Of a stretch of DNA of 16,028 nt, positions 5,689 through 12,703 are shown one piece after another. How positions within the stretch are numbered: position 1 is the stretch's first letter; each line of letters starts with the position of its first letter. Source of the stretch: Clostridia bacterium (GTDB lineage Bacteria > Bacillota_A > Clostridia > Oscillospirales > CAG-272); contig JAFTRT010000135.1 in the NCBI GenBank assembly GCA_017462145.1, forward strand, positions 1 through 16,028, in the 5' to 3' direction. The translations under genes and the position numbers were made by a program. A model generated the notes under the pieces. The model was not told the origin of the DNA. It made no database searches and was given only the letters and a program-made list of their open reading frames with translations.

Positions 5689-6402
5689 TTATCGTGTCAA
5701 ATCTCTCAACTTTTGTTTGTTCAAAATGCGGATTCCGTCGCTTCTGGAAACCGAAACCATGCCCTCCGTTGAAAAATATTTCAACATTCTGGACACCACC
5801 TCACGGGCAGAGCCCACGTATTTGGCAATTTGCTCATGAGTCAGTTTGACCGTGTCGGTTCCGTTCTTTGCGGTTTCGTCCAACAAAAAGATGGCCAATC
5901 GCTTATCCATGCTCATAAACAAAATTTGCTCCATGACCCACATGATATCGGAAAAACGTCCGAGAGCCGTTTCCAGAGCAAAAATTTTGACGTTGGGCAG
6001 ACGGCGGCACAGATCCTCAAAGACGCACCCGCCGATCACCACGCAATCGCTGTCCTCTTCTGCATCCACAAAGATATCAAAGGTGACGGCATCCAAAGCG
6101 CAGGAGGCCGAGAAGATGCAAAGATCTCCCGCAAACAAACGGTATAGGGTAATCTCCTTGCCGTCTTCTGACAGCAGATACAGCCGCAGACTGCCCGTAC
6201 GGATCAGAATAATCCCCGTACATTCATTGCCGTCGTGAATATTCGTTCCGCCCTCAAAGCGAACCGCATGAGCCGAGCGGAGCACCGCCTCCTGATCCTC
6301 TTCGGTCAGCGTGTCCCAAAAAGGGAAGGCTTTCCTAAACAGCAATCGATGGTCTTGGGGCTCGGCCATGGGAGTGTGAATGGATGGAACCGTACGTTTC
6401 AT
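5689..6402 (-). CDS. Crp/Fnr-family transcriptional regulator
   Basis: A 237-residue dimeric regulator with an N-terminal cyclic-nucleotide-like sensor fold (about 30-140), a long dimer helix (about 140-165) and a C-terminal winged helix-turn-helix. The recognition helix reads GSAREVVSRMLKYF (about 197-210). R200, E201 and R205 stand where E. coli CRP has R180, E181 and R185, the residues that read TGTGA, while S204 matches the Ser of FNR. There is no N-terminal cysteine cluster, so an FNR-type 4Fe-4S sensor is unlikely. Cysteines at 61, 95, 101, 120, 126 and 132 are scattered over the sensor domain and could bind haem or metal or sense redox, but nothing proves this. The ATG overlaps the TGA of the upstream reductase gene (ATGA), indicating translational coupling and a linked role. 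An alternative ATG at 6369 lacks a ribosome site. The ligand is unknown. Confidence 0.9.
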   Translation of the reverse strand: MKRTVPSIHTPMAEPQDHRLLFRKAFPFWDTLTEEDQEAVLRSAHAVRFEGGTNIHDGNECTGIILIRTGSLRLYLLSEDGKEITLYRLFAGDLCIFSASCALDAVTFDIFVDAEEDSDCVVIGGCVFEDLCRRLPNVKIFALETALGRFSDIMWVMEQILFMSMDKRLAIFLLDETAKNGTDTVKLTHEQIAKYVGSAREVVSRMLKYFSTEGMVSVSRSDGIRILNKQKLRDLTR

Positions 6403-7328
6403 GCTTCCAAAACGGGGGCGGCCAGAATGGTTTCCTTGCGCAAAAGCAGGCTATCATCGGCAATGGCTTCCTCTAAGGTTTCTATGCCCAAACGGTCAAT
6501 GGCGGCTCCAAGCCGTTCCTTGGCATATCCGTTTTCCTTATACCAAAGCAGGACCTTTTCGATTACGGCAGGAATCTCTTCCTCCGAATACAGGTTGGAC
6601 AGCGGTGTTCCCATGCGACGGGTCTTACCCCACGTGCCCCCCACAAAGACACGGCACAGGGCGGGCACTTCCTTGGCAAAGGCACCAAAGGGGCATTTGC
6701 CCACGCAAACGCCGCATTGCGTACAGCGATCTGTGTTCAGTACCGCCTTACCATCCGCCACACAAACGGCTTTGGAGGGGCAGGAAGCGGCTACGGAGCA
6801 CACCGAACAGCCTCGGCACAAGGTCGGATCATAGGCATTGGCTTTACAGCCTTCTATACCTACGTCGTTGAGACTGGGCTTCATACAGCTATTGGGGCAG
6901 CCTCCGATCCCGATCTTGAATTTGTGGGGAAGCTTGACGTCATGCATTCCCTCATAAAAGATTTGGTGAATGGTTTGTGCCAATCCTTGGGTGTCGATGT
7001 TGCCGTACACGCAGGTACTGCCCTTGCAGGCGGTAATGGGACGGATCTTGGCACCTGTTCCGCCAAACGCAAGACCGTGCTCGGCCATAAAAGCCTCGGC
7101 TTCGGGGATCTTTTCAAAGGGAATTCCTTGGATCTCGGCAGACAAACGGGAGGTCACGATGACCGTTCCGTTTCCAAAGCGCTCGGCACACTCAGCGGCG
7201 GTTCGAAGCGTCTCGGCAGGGAAGCGTCCGGCCACCGAGACCAACCGTCCCGAAAAGCAATCGGTACCCCGATTGCGCAAAAAGCCCCTGCCCTTGACGC
7301 TGATGATCTGTTCCTTGGTGATGCTCAT
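6399..7328 (-). CDS. Siroheme/4Fe-4S sulfite- or nitrite-reductase-like protein with ferredoxin domain
   Basis: A 309-residue protein of the nitrite/sulfite reductase superfamily, similar in layout to AsrC and to Dsr-like proteins of anaerobes. Residues 1-80 resemble the ferredoxin-like half domain. The siroheme/Fe-S cysteines are C101 and C106 (CKGSTC) and C144 and C148 (GGCPNSC). Inserted after them is a 2x[4Fe-4S] ferredoxin: C171, C174, C177, C183 and C202, C205, C208, C212. The first pair is spaced CX4C, one residue shorter than the CX5C that I recall for assimilatory enzymes. Partners asrA and asrB are absent from the window. A role in reducing sulfite, nitrite or another small nitrogen or sulfur compound is inferred, not shown; Dsr-like proteins of unknown function are an equal possibility. 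The ATG at 7328 is chosen for AAAGGA upstream and for fit to the family. It is the first gene of a coupled pair with the Crp/Fnr regulator. Confidence 0.85.
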   Translation of the reverse strand: MSITKEQIISVKGRGFLRNRGTDCFSGRLVSVAGRFPAETLRTAAECAERFGNGTVIVTSRLSAEIQGIPFEKIPEAEAFMAEHGLAFGGTGAKIRPITACKGSTCVYGNIDTQGLAQTIHQIFYEGMHDVKLPHKFKIGIGGCPNSCMKPSLNDVGIEGCKANAYDPTLCRGCSVCSVAASCPSKAVCVADGKAVLNTDRCTQCGVCVGKCPFGAFAKEVPALCRVFVGGTWGKTRRMGTPLSNLYSEEEIPAVIEKVLLWYKENGYAKERLGAAIDRLGIETLEEAIADDSLLLRKETILAAPVLEA

Positions 7329-7401
7329 GATGTGTTCCTTTCCCATGCCTGTTCTTGCGGCCCCCTTCCCGGCGCAAACCGTGTTTTCCCGTTGGGATCG
7401 A

Positions 7402-7430
7402 TTGACAGACGGTCTGCCGTATGATATAAT
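7402..7430 (+). promoter_or_regulatory. Promoter of the ABC importer operon
   Basis: TTGACA (7402-7407), 17-bp spacer, TATAAT (7425-7430): exact consensus. The spacer contains the dyad CAGACGGTCTG (7406-7416), a possible repressor site. The predicted start near 7437 gives a 77-nt leader to the lipoprotein gene. An iron-responsive repressor would be expected for such an operon, but I see no convincing Fur box. Confidence 0.8.
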
Positions 7431-7461
7431 AACAAGGTAGAGGTCGCAGTTTTCTCCTGTC

Positions 7462-7490
7462 ATTATACCACGGATCCAAACCGCTGTCAA
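7462..7490 (-). promoter_or_regulatory. Promoter of the reductase-Crp/Fnr operon
   Basis: Minus-strand TTGACA (7490-7485), 17-bp spacer, TATAAT (7467-7462): exact consensus. The predicted start near 7455 gives a leader of about 127 nt, which runs back through the opposing promoter at 7402-7430. The first ~19 nt of the two transcripts would be complementary. Confidence 0.8.
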
Positions 7491-7513
7491 TCGATATTTC
7501 TTTGGGAGGATGT

Positions 7514-8476
7514 ATGAAACGCTGTTTTTTTGGGCTTGTTCGCCCCTTGTTTTGTTTGGTGGCCCTCAATTTGGCACTCTCCCTTTTTGCTTGCGCTCCC
7601 AAGAGGGAAGCATCTGCGGAGGCGGGGGTGACCTTTACCGATGCCCTTGGGCGGGAGGTCACTGTTGCCCAAGCCCCTGAACGAGTGGCCGCTTTGATCG
7701 GAAGCTTTGCAGACGTATGGATGTTGGCAGGGGGCACGGTATGCGCCACAGCTGATGACGGGTGGACAGAGTTTGGATTGGAGTTGGAGGGTGCCGTCCG
7801 TCTGGGCGGTGCACATTCTCCCTCCTTGGAACGATTACTCTCTGTCGCTCCCGATTTCGTTTTGGCCAGTGCTTCCACGGCGGCCAATGTGGAAATGCGG
7901 GAAGCATTGGAAGCGATTGGAATTACGGTGGCTTATTTTGACGTGGACTGTTTTGAAGATTATCTGCAAATGTTGGACGTTTGCACCGATCTCACCGGCC
8001 GAAAGGATCTGTACGAGACCAACGGCGTGGCATTGTTGCGGCAGATCGAGGCCGTCAAGGCTTCCTTTGCGGCTCAAGAGCCGTCCGAGGCCTCTCGCCG
8101 AATTCTGTTGCTTCGTGCTTCCTCCGGCTCGGTCAAGGCCAAAGGAAGCCAAGGAACGATTTTGGGGGAGATGCTTGCGGACATGGGATGCATCAACATT
8201 GCGGATCGTGAAAACGGTTTGCTGGAGCAGCTGAGTGTGGAGGAAGTGATCCGTCAAGATCCCTACCATATTTTTGCGGTGACCATGGGGAAGGATACCG
8301 AGGCGGCCAAGGCCTCTCTGAGGCAGATGATGGACGAGAACCCTGCATGGGGCTCGCTGTCTGCGGTGAGGGAAGGACGCTTCCACATCATGGATCGAAG
8401 AGTGTTCAATGTCAAGCCCAACGCCCGTGGGGCAGAGGCTTACGAGGTGCTGTATGAACCGCGTACAACCCCGTGA
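7514..8476 (+). CDS. Iron-siderophore/haem/cobalamin-type ABC substrate-binding lipoprotein
   Basis: A 320-residue substrate-binding lipoprotein of the class III helical-backbone type (Peripla_BP_2, as in BtuF, FepB and FhuD). It starts with a basic n-region (KR), a hydrophobic stretch and a lipobox LFAC with C27 as the lipidated cysteine, so it should sit anchored outside the membrane. The first strand of the mature protein, TFTDALGREVTV followed by PERVAAL, is typical of the family, as is the C-terminal segment beginning NPAWGSLSAVREGRF. It delivers a chelated metal or corrinoid to the permease encoded next; the ligand cannot be read from sequence, but a ferritin gene downstream favours iron or haem. 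GGGAGGA stands just before the ATG. Its end overlaps the permease start by 23 bp. Confidence 0.92.
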   Translation: MKRCFFGLVRPLFCLVALNLALSLFACAPKREASAEAGVTFTDALGREVTVAQAPERVAALIGSFADVWMLAGGTVCATADDGWTEFGLELEGAVRLGGAHSPSLERLLSVAPDFVLASASTAANVEMREALEAIGITVAYFDVDCFEDYLQMLDVCTDLTGRKDLYETNGVALLRQIEAVKASFAAQEPSEASRRILLLRASSGSVKAKGSQGTILGEMLADMGCINIADRENGLLEQLSVEEVIRQDPYHIFAVTMGKDTEAAKASLRQMMDENPAWGSLSAVREGRFHIMDRRVFNVKPNARGAEAYEVLYEPRTTP

Positions 8477-9464
8477 CCACAGGCTGCCTCTTCTGTATGG
8501 GGGAGCCGTGGGGGCGGTGATCCTTTGCGCTTTTCTCGGACTGGTGCTGGGAAGCACGACCTTTTCTTTTTCCCAATTTGACTCTGCCTTGTTTGGCGGT
8601 GTGGGAACGCCGGAGGGGAATATTCTTTGGTACGTTCGTTTTCCCAGAACGGCGGCTTGCCTGTTGTGCGGTGCCGCTTTGGCTGTTTCGGGAGCGGTGA
8701 TCCAAGGGGTATTGAACAACCGTTTGGCCTCTCCCGGAATCATTGGTGTGAATGCCGGTGCGGGGCTTGCCGTCACGATCTGTTCTGCCTTGGGAATCTT
8801 GGGCGGCTGGCGGCTTTCGTTGTTTGCCTTTCTGGGTGCTTTTGCCGCCGTGTTGGCGGTGAGCATGGGGGCCAAGCGGTGGGGAGCCTCTCGGGGCACG
8901 GTCATTCTGATGGGAGTCGCCTTGAACAGTCTGTTTGGCGCTGTGTCTGACACGATTGTGACCGTAGAGCCTACGGTTGGGATTCTGCGCAACCAGTTTA
9001 AGATTGGAGATTTTTCCTTTGTGACCTACGCCAAGCTGCTTCCCGGCGGCGTGATGATTCTGCTGTCCCTGTTGGCCGTACTGCTCCTGTCCCGTGAGCT
9101 GGAGGTTCTGACCCTGGGGGAGGAAACGGCACGCAGTTTGGGAATGAATACAGGGGTGGTTCGAGTTCTTTTTTTGCTTCTTTCCGCCCTGTTGGCGGGA
9201 GCGGCCGTCAGCCTGGCAGGACTGTTGTCCTTTGTGGGACTATTGGTGCCTCATGCTGTGCGCCGTCTGGCGGGCAGGGAGCAGAAACATCTGCTTCCCC
9301 TATGTGCCCTGTTTGGCGCAGCCTTTGTGACACTATGTGATACACTTGCCCGAACGGTCTTTTCCCCTTACGAGATTCCCGTTGGAATCGTGATGGCTTT
9401 TTTGGGTGCCCCTTTCTTCTTGTTTGTTTTGTTGAAAGGAAAAGGAGGTGCAGATCATGCTTGA
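8454..9464 (+). CDS. FecCD-family ABC transporter permease
   Basis: A 336-residue polytopic permease of the BtuC/FecCD family, near the usual 330-350. About nine to ten hydrophobic helices are visible. Family landmarks include the RFPRTAACLLCGAALAVSG stretch with the following QG and SPGIIGVNAGAG motif near residues 60-105, and the late FVGLLVPHAVRRL segment that meets the ATPase. The ATG at 8454 has GAGGTG upstream and lies inside the end of the lipoprotein gene, giving translational coupling. The stop overlaps the ATPase start by 8 bp. It forms the membrane channel of the importer as a homodimer (family knowledge). Confidence 0.93.
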   Translation: MNRVQPRDHRLPLLYGGAVGAVILCAFLGLVLGSTTFSFSQFDSALFGGVGTPEGNILWYVRFPRTAACLLCGAALAVSGAVIQGVLNNRLASPGIIGVNAGAGLAVTICSALGILGGWRLSLFAFLGAFAAVLAVSMGAKRWGASRGTVILMGVALNSLFGAVSDTIVTVEPTVGILRNQFKIGDFSFVTYAKLLPGGVMILLSLLAVLLLSRELEVLTLGEETARSLGMNTGVVRVLFLLLSALLAGAAVSLAGLLSFVGLLVPHAVRRLAGREQKHLLPLCALFGAAFVTLCDTLARTVFSPYEIPVGIVMAFLGAPFFLFVLLKGKGGADHA

Positions 9465-10218
9465 ATGGAAGGAATGTACCGTGGGATACGGAAACAAGAC
9501 GGTGCTGCGGAATCTGTCGGTTTCTTTTGATGTAGGAAAATTCACGACGGTGATCGGACCCAACGGATGCGGCAAAAGCACCCTTCTTCGGTCGGCCGCA
9601 GGTCTGTTGCTACCCACATCGGGTCAGGTCTTGCTGGACGGTTTTCCCCTTGCACAGCAGACCAAGCGTCAAACCGCAAAACGGGTGTCCTATCTGTCGC
9701 AGGGAAGATTTGTTCCCAATATGACGGTGGAACAGCTGACTCTCCACGGTCGGTTTCCCTATGCAGGATACCTCCATGCGTATTCTGCCGAGGATCGTGC
9801 CATTGCCCGTCGGGCCATCGAGGCAGTGGGGTTGGAGGAGGTGGCAGAGGAACCCCTTTCCGCTCTATCGGGGGGAATGCGTCAGCTTGCTTATATTGCC
9901 ATGGCTCTCACCCAGGATACCGATTATATTTTGCTGGACGAGCCCACCACCTATCTGGATATCGGCCATCAGCTTTTGCTGATGGAACGGCTTCGTGCAT
10001 TGGCCGACGGAGGCAAAGGAATCGTGGCCGTTCTTCACGATCTTCCTTTGGCCTTTTCCTTTGCGGATGAGATTCTTGTGATGAAAGAGGGCGCATTTCT
10101 GTTGCGGGGCGATCCTCAAACGGTTTGTCAAAGCCCGATCCTGAGAGAGGTGTTCGGCGTTTCCCTGGCGTGGAACGGCACGGGATATGCCTATGAGCTT
10201 TTGCCCAAAACAATGTGA
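9457..10218 (+). CDS. ABC transporter ATP-binding protein, FecE/BtuD type
   Basis: A 253-residue cytoplasmic ATPase that powers the importer. All ABC motifs are intact: Walker A GPNGCGKST (34-42), Q-loop YLSQG (Q82), signature LSGGMRQ (137-143), Walker B YILLDEP (157-163) with catalytic E162, and the H-loop (H194). The spacing and the PNMTVEQLTLHGRFPY segment are typical of iron-chelate and cobalamin importers. The ATG at 9457 follows AAAGGAGGT at ideal distance and was preferred to the GTG at 9448, which lies inside the ribosome site. No terminator follows, so transcription may run on into ferritin. Confidence 0.95.
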   Translation: MLEWKECTVGYGNKTVLRNLSVSFDVGKFTTVIGPNGCGKSTLLRSAAGLLLPTSGQVLLDGFPLAQQTKRQTAKRVSYLSQGRFVPNMTVEQLTLHGRFPYAGYLHAYSAEDRAIARRAIEAVGLEEVAEEPLSALSGGMRQLAYIAMALTQDTDYILLDEPTTYLDIGHQLLLMERLRALADGGKGIVAVLHDLPLAFSFADEILVMKEGAFLLRGDPQTVCQSPILREVFGVSLAWNGTGYAYELLPKTM

Positions 10219-10255
10219 CCAAGTCACAGAACCCGTTCCTTCTTTTTGGTATCAT
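10214..10255 (+). promoter_or_regulatory. TGTGA-type dyad and candidate activator-dependent ferritin promoter
   Basis: TGTGAC-CAA-GTCACA (10214-10228) is a perfect dyad starting two bases before the TGA of the ATPase gene. A -10-like TATCAT lies at 10250-10255 with no recognisable -35. With a start near 10262 the dyad centre falls at about -41, the position of class II CRP/FNR sites. The Crp/Fnr regulator in this window carries the Arg-Glu-Arg residues that read TGTGA in CRP. The half-site spacing is 5 bp, not the 6 bp of E. coli CRP. Confidence 0.45.
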
Positions 10256-10297
10256 AAGGCTGTCAAAAGCAACGACCGAAAGGAGAAAACAAACAGG

Positions 10298-10807
10298 ATG
10301 AATACAAAGGTACACGAGCTGTTAAACAGCCAAATCAACAAGGAGTTTTATTCCGCTTATCTCTATCTGGAGTTTTCCAACTACTTCAAGGCCAAGGGCT
10401 TGGATGGCTTTGCCAACTGGTATTTGGTTCAGGCACAGGAGGAGCGGGATCATGCCATGCTCTTCTATCAATATCTGCAAAACGAAAATCGGACGGTCAC
10501 ACTGGAGGCCATTGCCAAGCCCGATCAGGTTTTCCACTGCCACATGGACGTATTGAAGGCAGGCTTGGAGCATGAAGAATACGTCACCTCGCTGATCAAC
10601 GATATTTACGCCGTCGCTTACGACGAAAAGGATTTCCGCACCATGCAGTTTTTGGACTGGTTTGTGAAGGAGCAGGGGGAGGAGGAGACCAATGCCAACG
10701 ATCTCATCACCAAGATGAAGCTGTTCGGGGAGGATCCCAAGAGCCTTTATATGCTCAACCAAGAGCTGGCCGCAAGAGTATATACCGCACCCTCTTTGGT
10801 GCTTTAA
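10298..10807 (+). CDS. ftnA: Ferritin (non-haem, iron storage)
   Basis: A 169-residue bacterial ferritin; 24 subunits form a shell that oxidises Fe2+ and stores it as a ferric mineral. The ferroxidase ligands are in place: E16, E49 and H52 (EERDH), E93 or E94, and Q126 with E129 (KEQGEEE). There is no haem-binding Met as in bacterioferritin. Five helices fit the family, and length is normal (about 165-170). AAAGGAG lies some 12 bp before the ATG, longer than ideal, but no better start exists. The gene sits 79 bp after the ATPase of an importer and shares its terminator, so imported iron and its storage may be linked. A separate promoter is proposed in the gap. Confidence 0.94.
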   Translation: MNTKVHELLNSQINKEFYSAYLYLEFSNYFKAKGLDGFANWYLVQAQEERDHAMLFYQYLQNENRTVTLEAIAKPDQVFHCHMDVLKAGLEHEEYVTSLINDIYAVAYDEKDFRTMQFLDWFVKEQGEEETNANDLITKMKLFGEDPKSLYMLNQELAARVYTAPSLVL

Positions 10808-10811
10808 CAGC

Positions 10812-10848
10812 AAGCCGCCCTGCGTATCTGTGCGCAGGGCGGCTTTTT
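10812..10848 (+). terminator. Intrinsic terminator after ferritin
   Basis: A 13-bp perfect stem (10812-10824 with 10833-10845), loop TATCTGTG, then T to 10847. It closes the importer-ferritin unit. Confidence 0.92.
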
Positions 10849-10885
10849 GCCCCCAAAAAAAGATTTTTTTGCAAAAAAGCATCAA

Positions 10886-10920
10886 ACGCAAACAAAATGT
10901 TAACATTTGCGTGCTATAAT
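10886..10920 (+). promoter_or_regulatory. Extended -10 promoter with nested palindromes, two-component operon
   Basis: TATAAT (10915-10920) is preceded by TGC but has no good -35 at the right distance. In its place are two overlapping dyads: ACGCAAA (10886-10892) with TTTGCGT (10906-10912), and the 14-bp perfect palindrome AAATGTTAACATTT (10895-10908). A poor -35 replaced by a dyad suggests control by a DNA-binding protein, perhaps the response regulator itself (inference). Confidence 0.6.
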
Positions 10921-10955
10921 AACAGTGGAAATTTGTGCGGATACGGAGGGAGACC

Positions 10956-11627
10956 ATGTTTAAGATTTTGGTGTTGGAGGATGATCGGGATCTAAATCGG
11001 AGCGTTTGTTCCTTCCTGAATCAAAACGGATATGAGGCGGTAGGCTGTCTGGATGCAGAAGAAGCTTATGACAAGCTGTATCGGACCACCTTTGATCTGA
11101 TCGTTTCCGATATCATGTTGCCAAAGGTTGACGGCTTTGAATTTGCGGGAAACGTTCGTGCTTTGGACCGTGATATTCCCATTTTGTTTATCAGCGCACG
11201 GGATGATCTGGCCTCCAAGCAGAGGGGGTTCCGTTTGGGAATTGACGATTATCTGACCAAGCCGGTGGATCCGGAGGAGATGCTGTTGCACATTGGGGCT
11301 CTGCTTCGCCGCTCTAAGATCGCATCCGACCGCCACTTGGAGATCGGCGAGTTTGTGATGGATGCTGACGAGCGAAGTGCCTTGTGGAAAGGCGAGGAGA
11401 TTGCTCTGACGGCCAGAGAGTTTGACCTCTTGTATAAGTTACTGTCCTATCCCAAAAAGACTTTTACCAGAACGCAATTGATGGACGAGTTTTGGGACGT
11501 GGATACTCAGACGGGAACACGGACGGTGGACGTGTATATGACTAAGCTTCGGACCAAGCTTGGTGAGGTGGATTCCTTTGAGATCCGCACTGTTCACGGC
11601 TTGGGATATAAGGCGGTGCTCAAATGA
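10956..11627 (+). CDS. OmpR/PhoB-type response regulator
   Basis: A 223-residue two-domain regulator. The receiver domain (1-115) has the acidic pocket E8, D9 and D10, phosphoacceptor D52 in SDIMLPKVDG, the switch residue S80 (FISA) and K102 (LTKP). The C-terminal winged-helix domain (about 127-223) ends with the usual RTVHGLGYKA. GGAGGGA precedes the ATG. The stop overlaps the kinase start as ATGA. Phosphorylated by the kinase encoded next, it should bind DNA as a dimer; its targets are unknown, but the operon's own membrane proteins and the dyad promoter are likely ones. Confidence 0.95.
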   Translation: MFKILVLEDDRDLNRSVCSFLNQNGYEAVGCLDAEEAYDKLYRTTFDLIVSDIMLPKVDGFEFAGNVRALDRDIPILFISARDDLASKQRGFRLGIDDYLTKPVDPEEMLLHIGALLRRSKIASDRHLEIGEFVMDADERSALWKGEEIALTAREFDLLYKLLSYPKKTFTRTQLMDEFWDVDTQTGTRTVDVYMTKLRTKLGEVDSFEIRTVHGLGYKAVLK

Positions 11628-12703
11628 AAAAAAGAAACAAGATCAGCAGCCTGTTGCAAGCCGTTTACCACTTTTTTGTGTTCTTTTTTGTGGTTGCATT
11701 TGTGATTTCCTGTTGCTTGATGCTATTTGTTTCCACCCTGCAAACGACCATGGGCGTGGTGTTTACCCAAGAGCAGATCTCCGCCGCCGCCAAGATGACC
11801 ATGGTGAATGCGATTGTGATCAGTCTGCTGTTTGCTGCCGTGGATGCCGTGCGCCGTAAATGGACGATACAGCGGCCTGCACAGCAGATCACCCGTGCGG
11901 CTGAACAGATGATACGGGGAGATTTTTCCGTCCGTATTCAGCCGACGGCAAGCTTTTTCACCGATGATACCTTTCGAGAGATTACCAATTGCATCAACAA
12001 AATGGCGGAGGAGCTTTCGGGGGTAGAGACCCTACGCACCGATTTCATCGCCAACGTCTCTCATGAAATGAAAACCCCCCTTGCGGCCATCCGCAATTAC
12101 GGAGTTCTGCTGCAAGCCCCCGACGTCAGTCGGGAACAGCGGATGGAATATGCAAAAGCCATCACCGATTCCTCCCGCCGCTTGTCCGATATGATGACCA
12201 ATATCCTCAAGCTCAATCGGCTGGAGAATCAGCAGATCTATCCCAATTTTCAAACCTACGATCTCGGGGAGCAGCTTTGTGAGGAGCTGTTGCAATACGA
12301 GAGCGTGTGGGAGGAAAAGGGCATTGAGATCGAGACCGAGATGGCAGAGGGCGTTTTGGTATGTGCCGATGCCGAGCTGCTGTCACTGGTTTGGAGCAAT
12401 TTGTTTTCCAACGCCTTTAAGTTTACAGCATCCGGCGGAAAGGTGACACTTTTTCTGGAGGAAACCGAAGAATGTGCTGTTGTGAAGGTACGGGATACGG
12501 GCTGTGGTATGACACCGGAGGTTGGTGCTCATATCTTTGAAAAATTTTATCAAGGGGATTCCTCTCATTCCACCCAAGGAAACGGTCTGGGACTTCCCTT
12601 GGTCAAACGGGTGATTGATATTTTACAGGGTGAGATCGGAGTGGAAAGCACGCCGGGAAGCGGAACGACCTTTACCGTGACCATCCGAAAGGGGCAAGTA
12701 TGA
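11624..12703 (+). CDS. Sensor histidine kinase
   Basis: A 359-residue membrane kinase. Two TM helices (about 14-38 and 58-76) enclose only about 20 residues outside the membrane, so it probably senses within the membrane or through a partner, not by a large external domain. A HAMP-like linker follows (about 77-133). The HisKA domain carries H147 in NVSHEMKTPL. The ATPase domain shows the N-box (SNLFSNAFKF, N259 and N263), the G1 box DTGCG (D291), an F-box around EKFYQ, and the G2 box GNGLGLPL. It starts inside the stop of the regulator and ends inside the start of a membrane protein, so the four genes are translationally coupled. Short-loop kinases of this sort often work with a neighbouring membrane protein, as in the BceS-like systems. 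Confidence 0.93.
   Translation: MKKRNKISSLLQAVYHFFVFFFVVAFVISCCLMLFVSTLQTTMGVVFTQEQISAAAKMTMVNAIVISLLFAAVDAVRRKWTIQRPAQQITRAAEQMIRGDFSVRIQPTASFFTDDTFREITNCINKMAEELSGVETLRTDFIANVSHEMKTPLAAIRNYGVLLQAPDVSREQRMEYAKAITDSSRRLSDMMTNILKLNRLENQQIYPNFQTYDLGEQLCEELLQYESVWEEKGIEIETEMAEGVLVCADAELLSLVWSNLFSNAFKFTASGGKVTLFLEETEECAVVKVRDTGCGMTPEVGAHIFEKFYQGDSSHSTQGNGLGLPLVKRVIDILQGEIGVESTPGSGTTFTVTIRKGQV

Larger units (their letters stand above)
7397..7495. repeat. 12-bp perfect inverted repeat enclosing face-to-face promoters
   Basis: ATCGATTGACAG at 7397-7408 is repeated in reverse at 7484-7495. Each arm holds the -35 hexamer of one of two inward-facing promoters, so six matching bases are explained by the TTGACA consensus and six are not. 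It may be a shared operator, an invertible segment or chance. Confidence 0.6.

Noticed and set aside
7402..7440. Fur or DtxR box at the importer promoter
   Set aside because: TGATATAATAACA near 7422 resembles a Fur half-site only because it overlaps the -10; the second half is missing.
7397..7495. Firm call of a phase-variable invertible promoter
   Set aside because: Half of each arm is explained by the -35 consensus, both orientations would still carry two promoters, and no invertase gene is in the window; kept only as one option.
7835..8992. 385-codon minus-strand frame
   Set aside because: Shadow across the lipoprotein and permease genes, low-complexity composition and no ribosome site.
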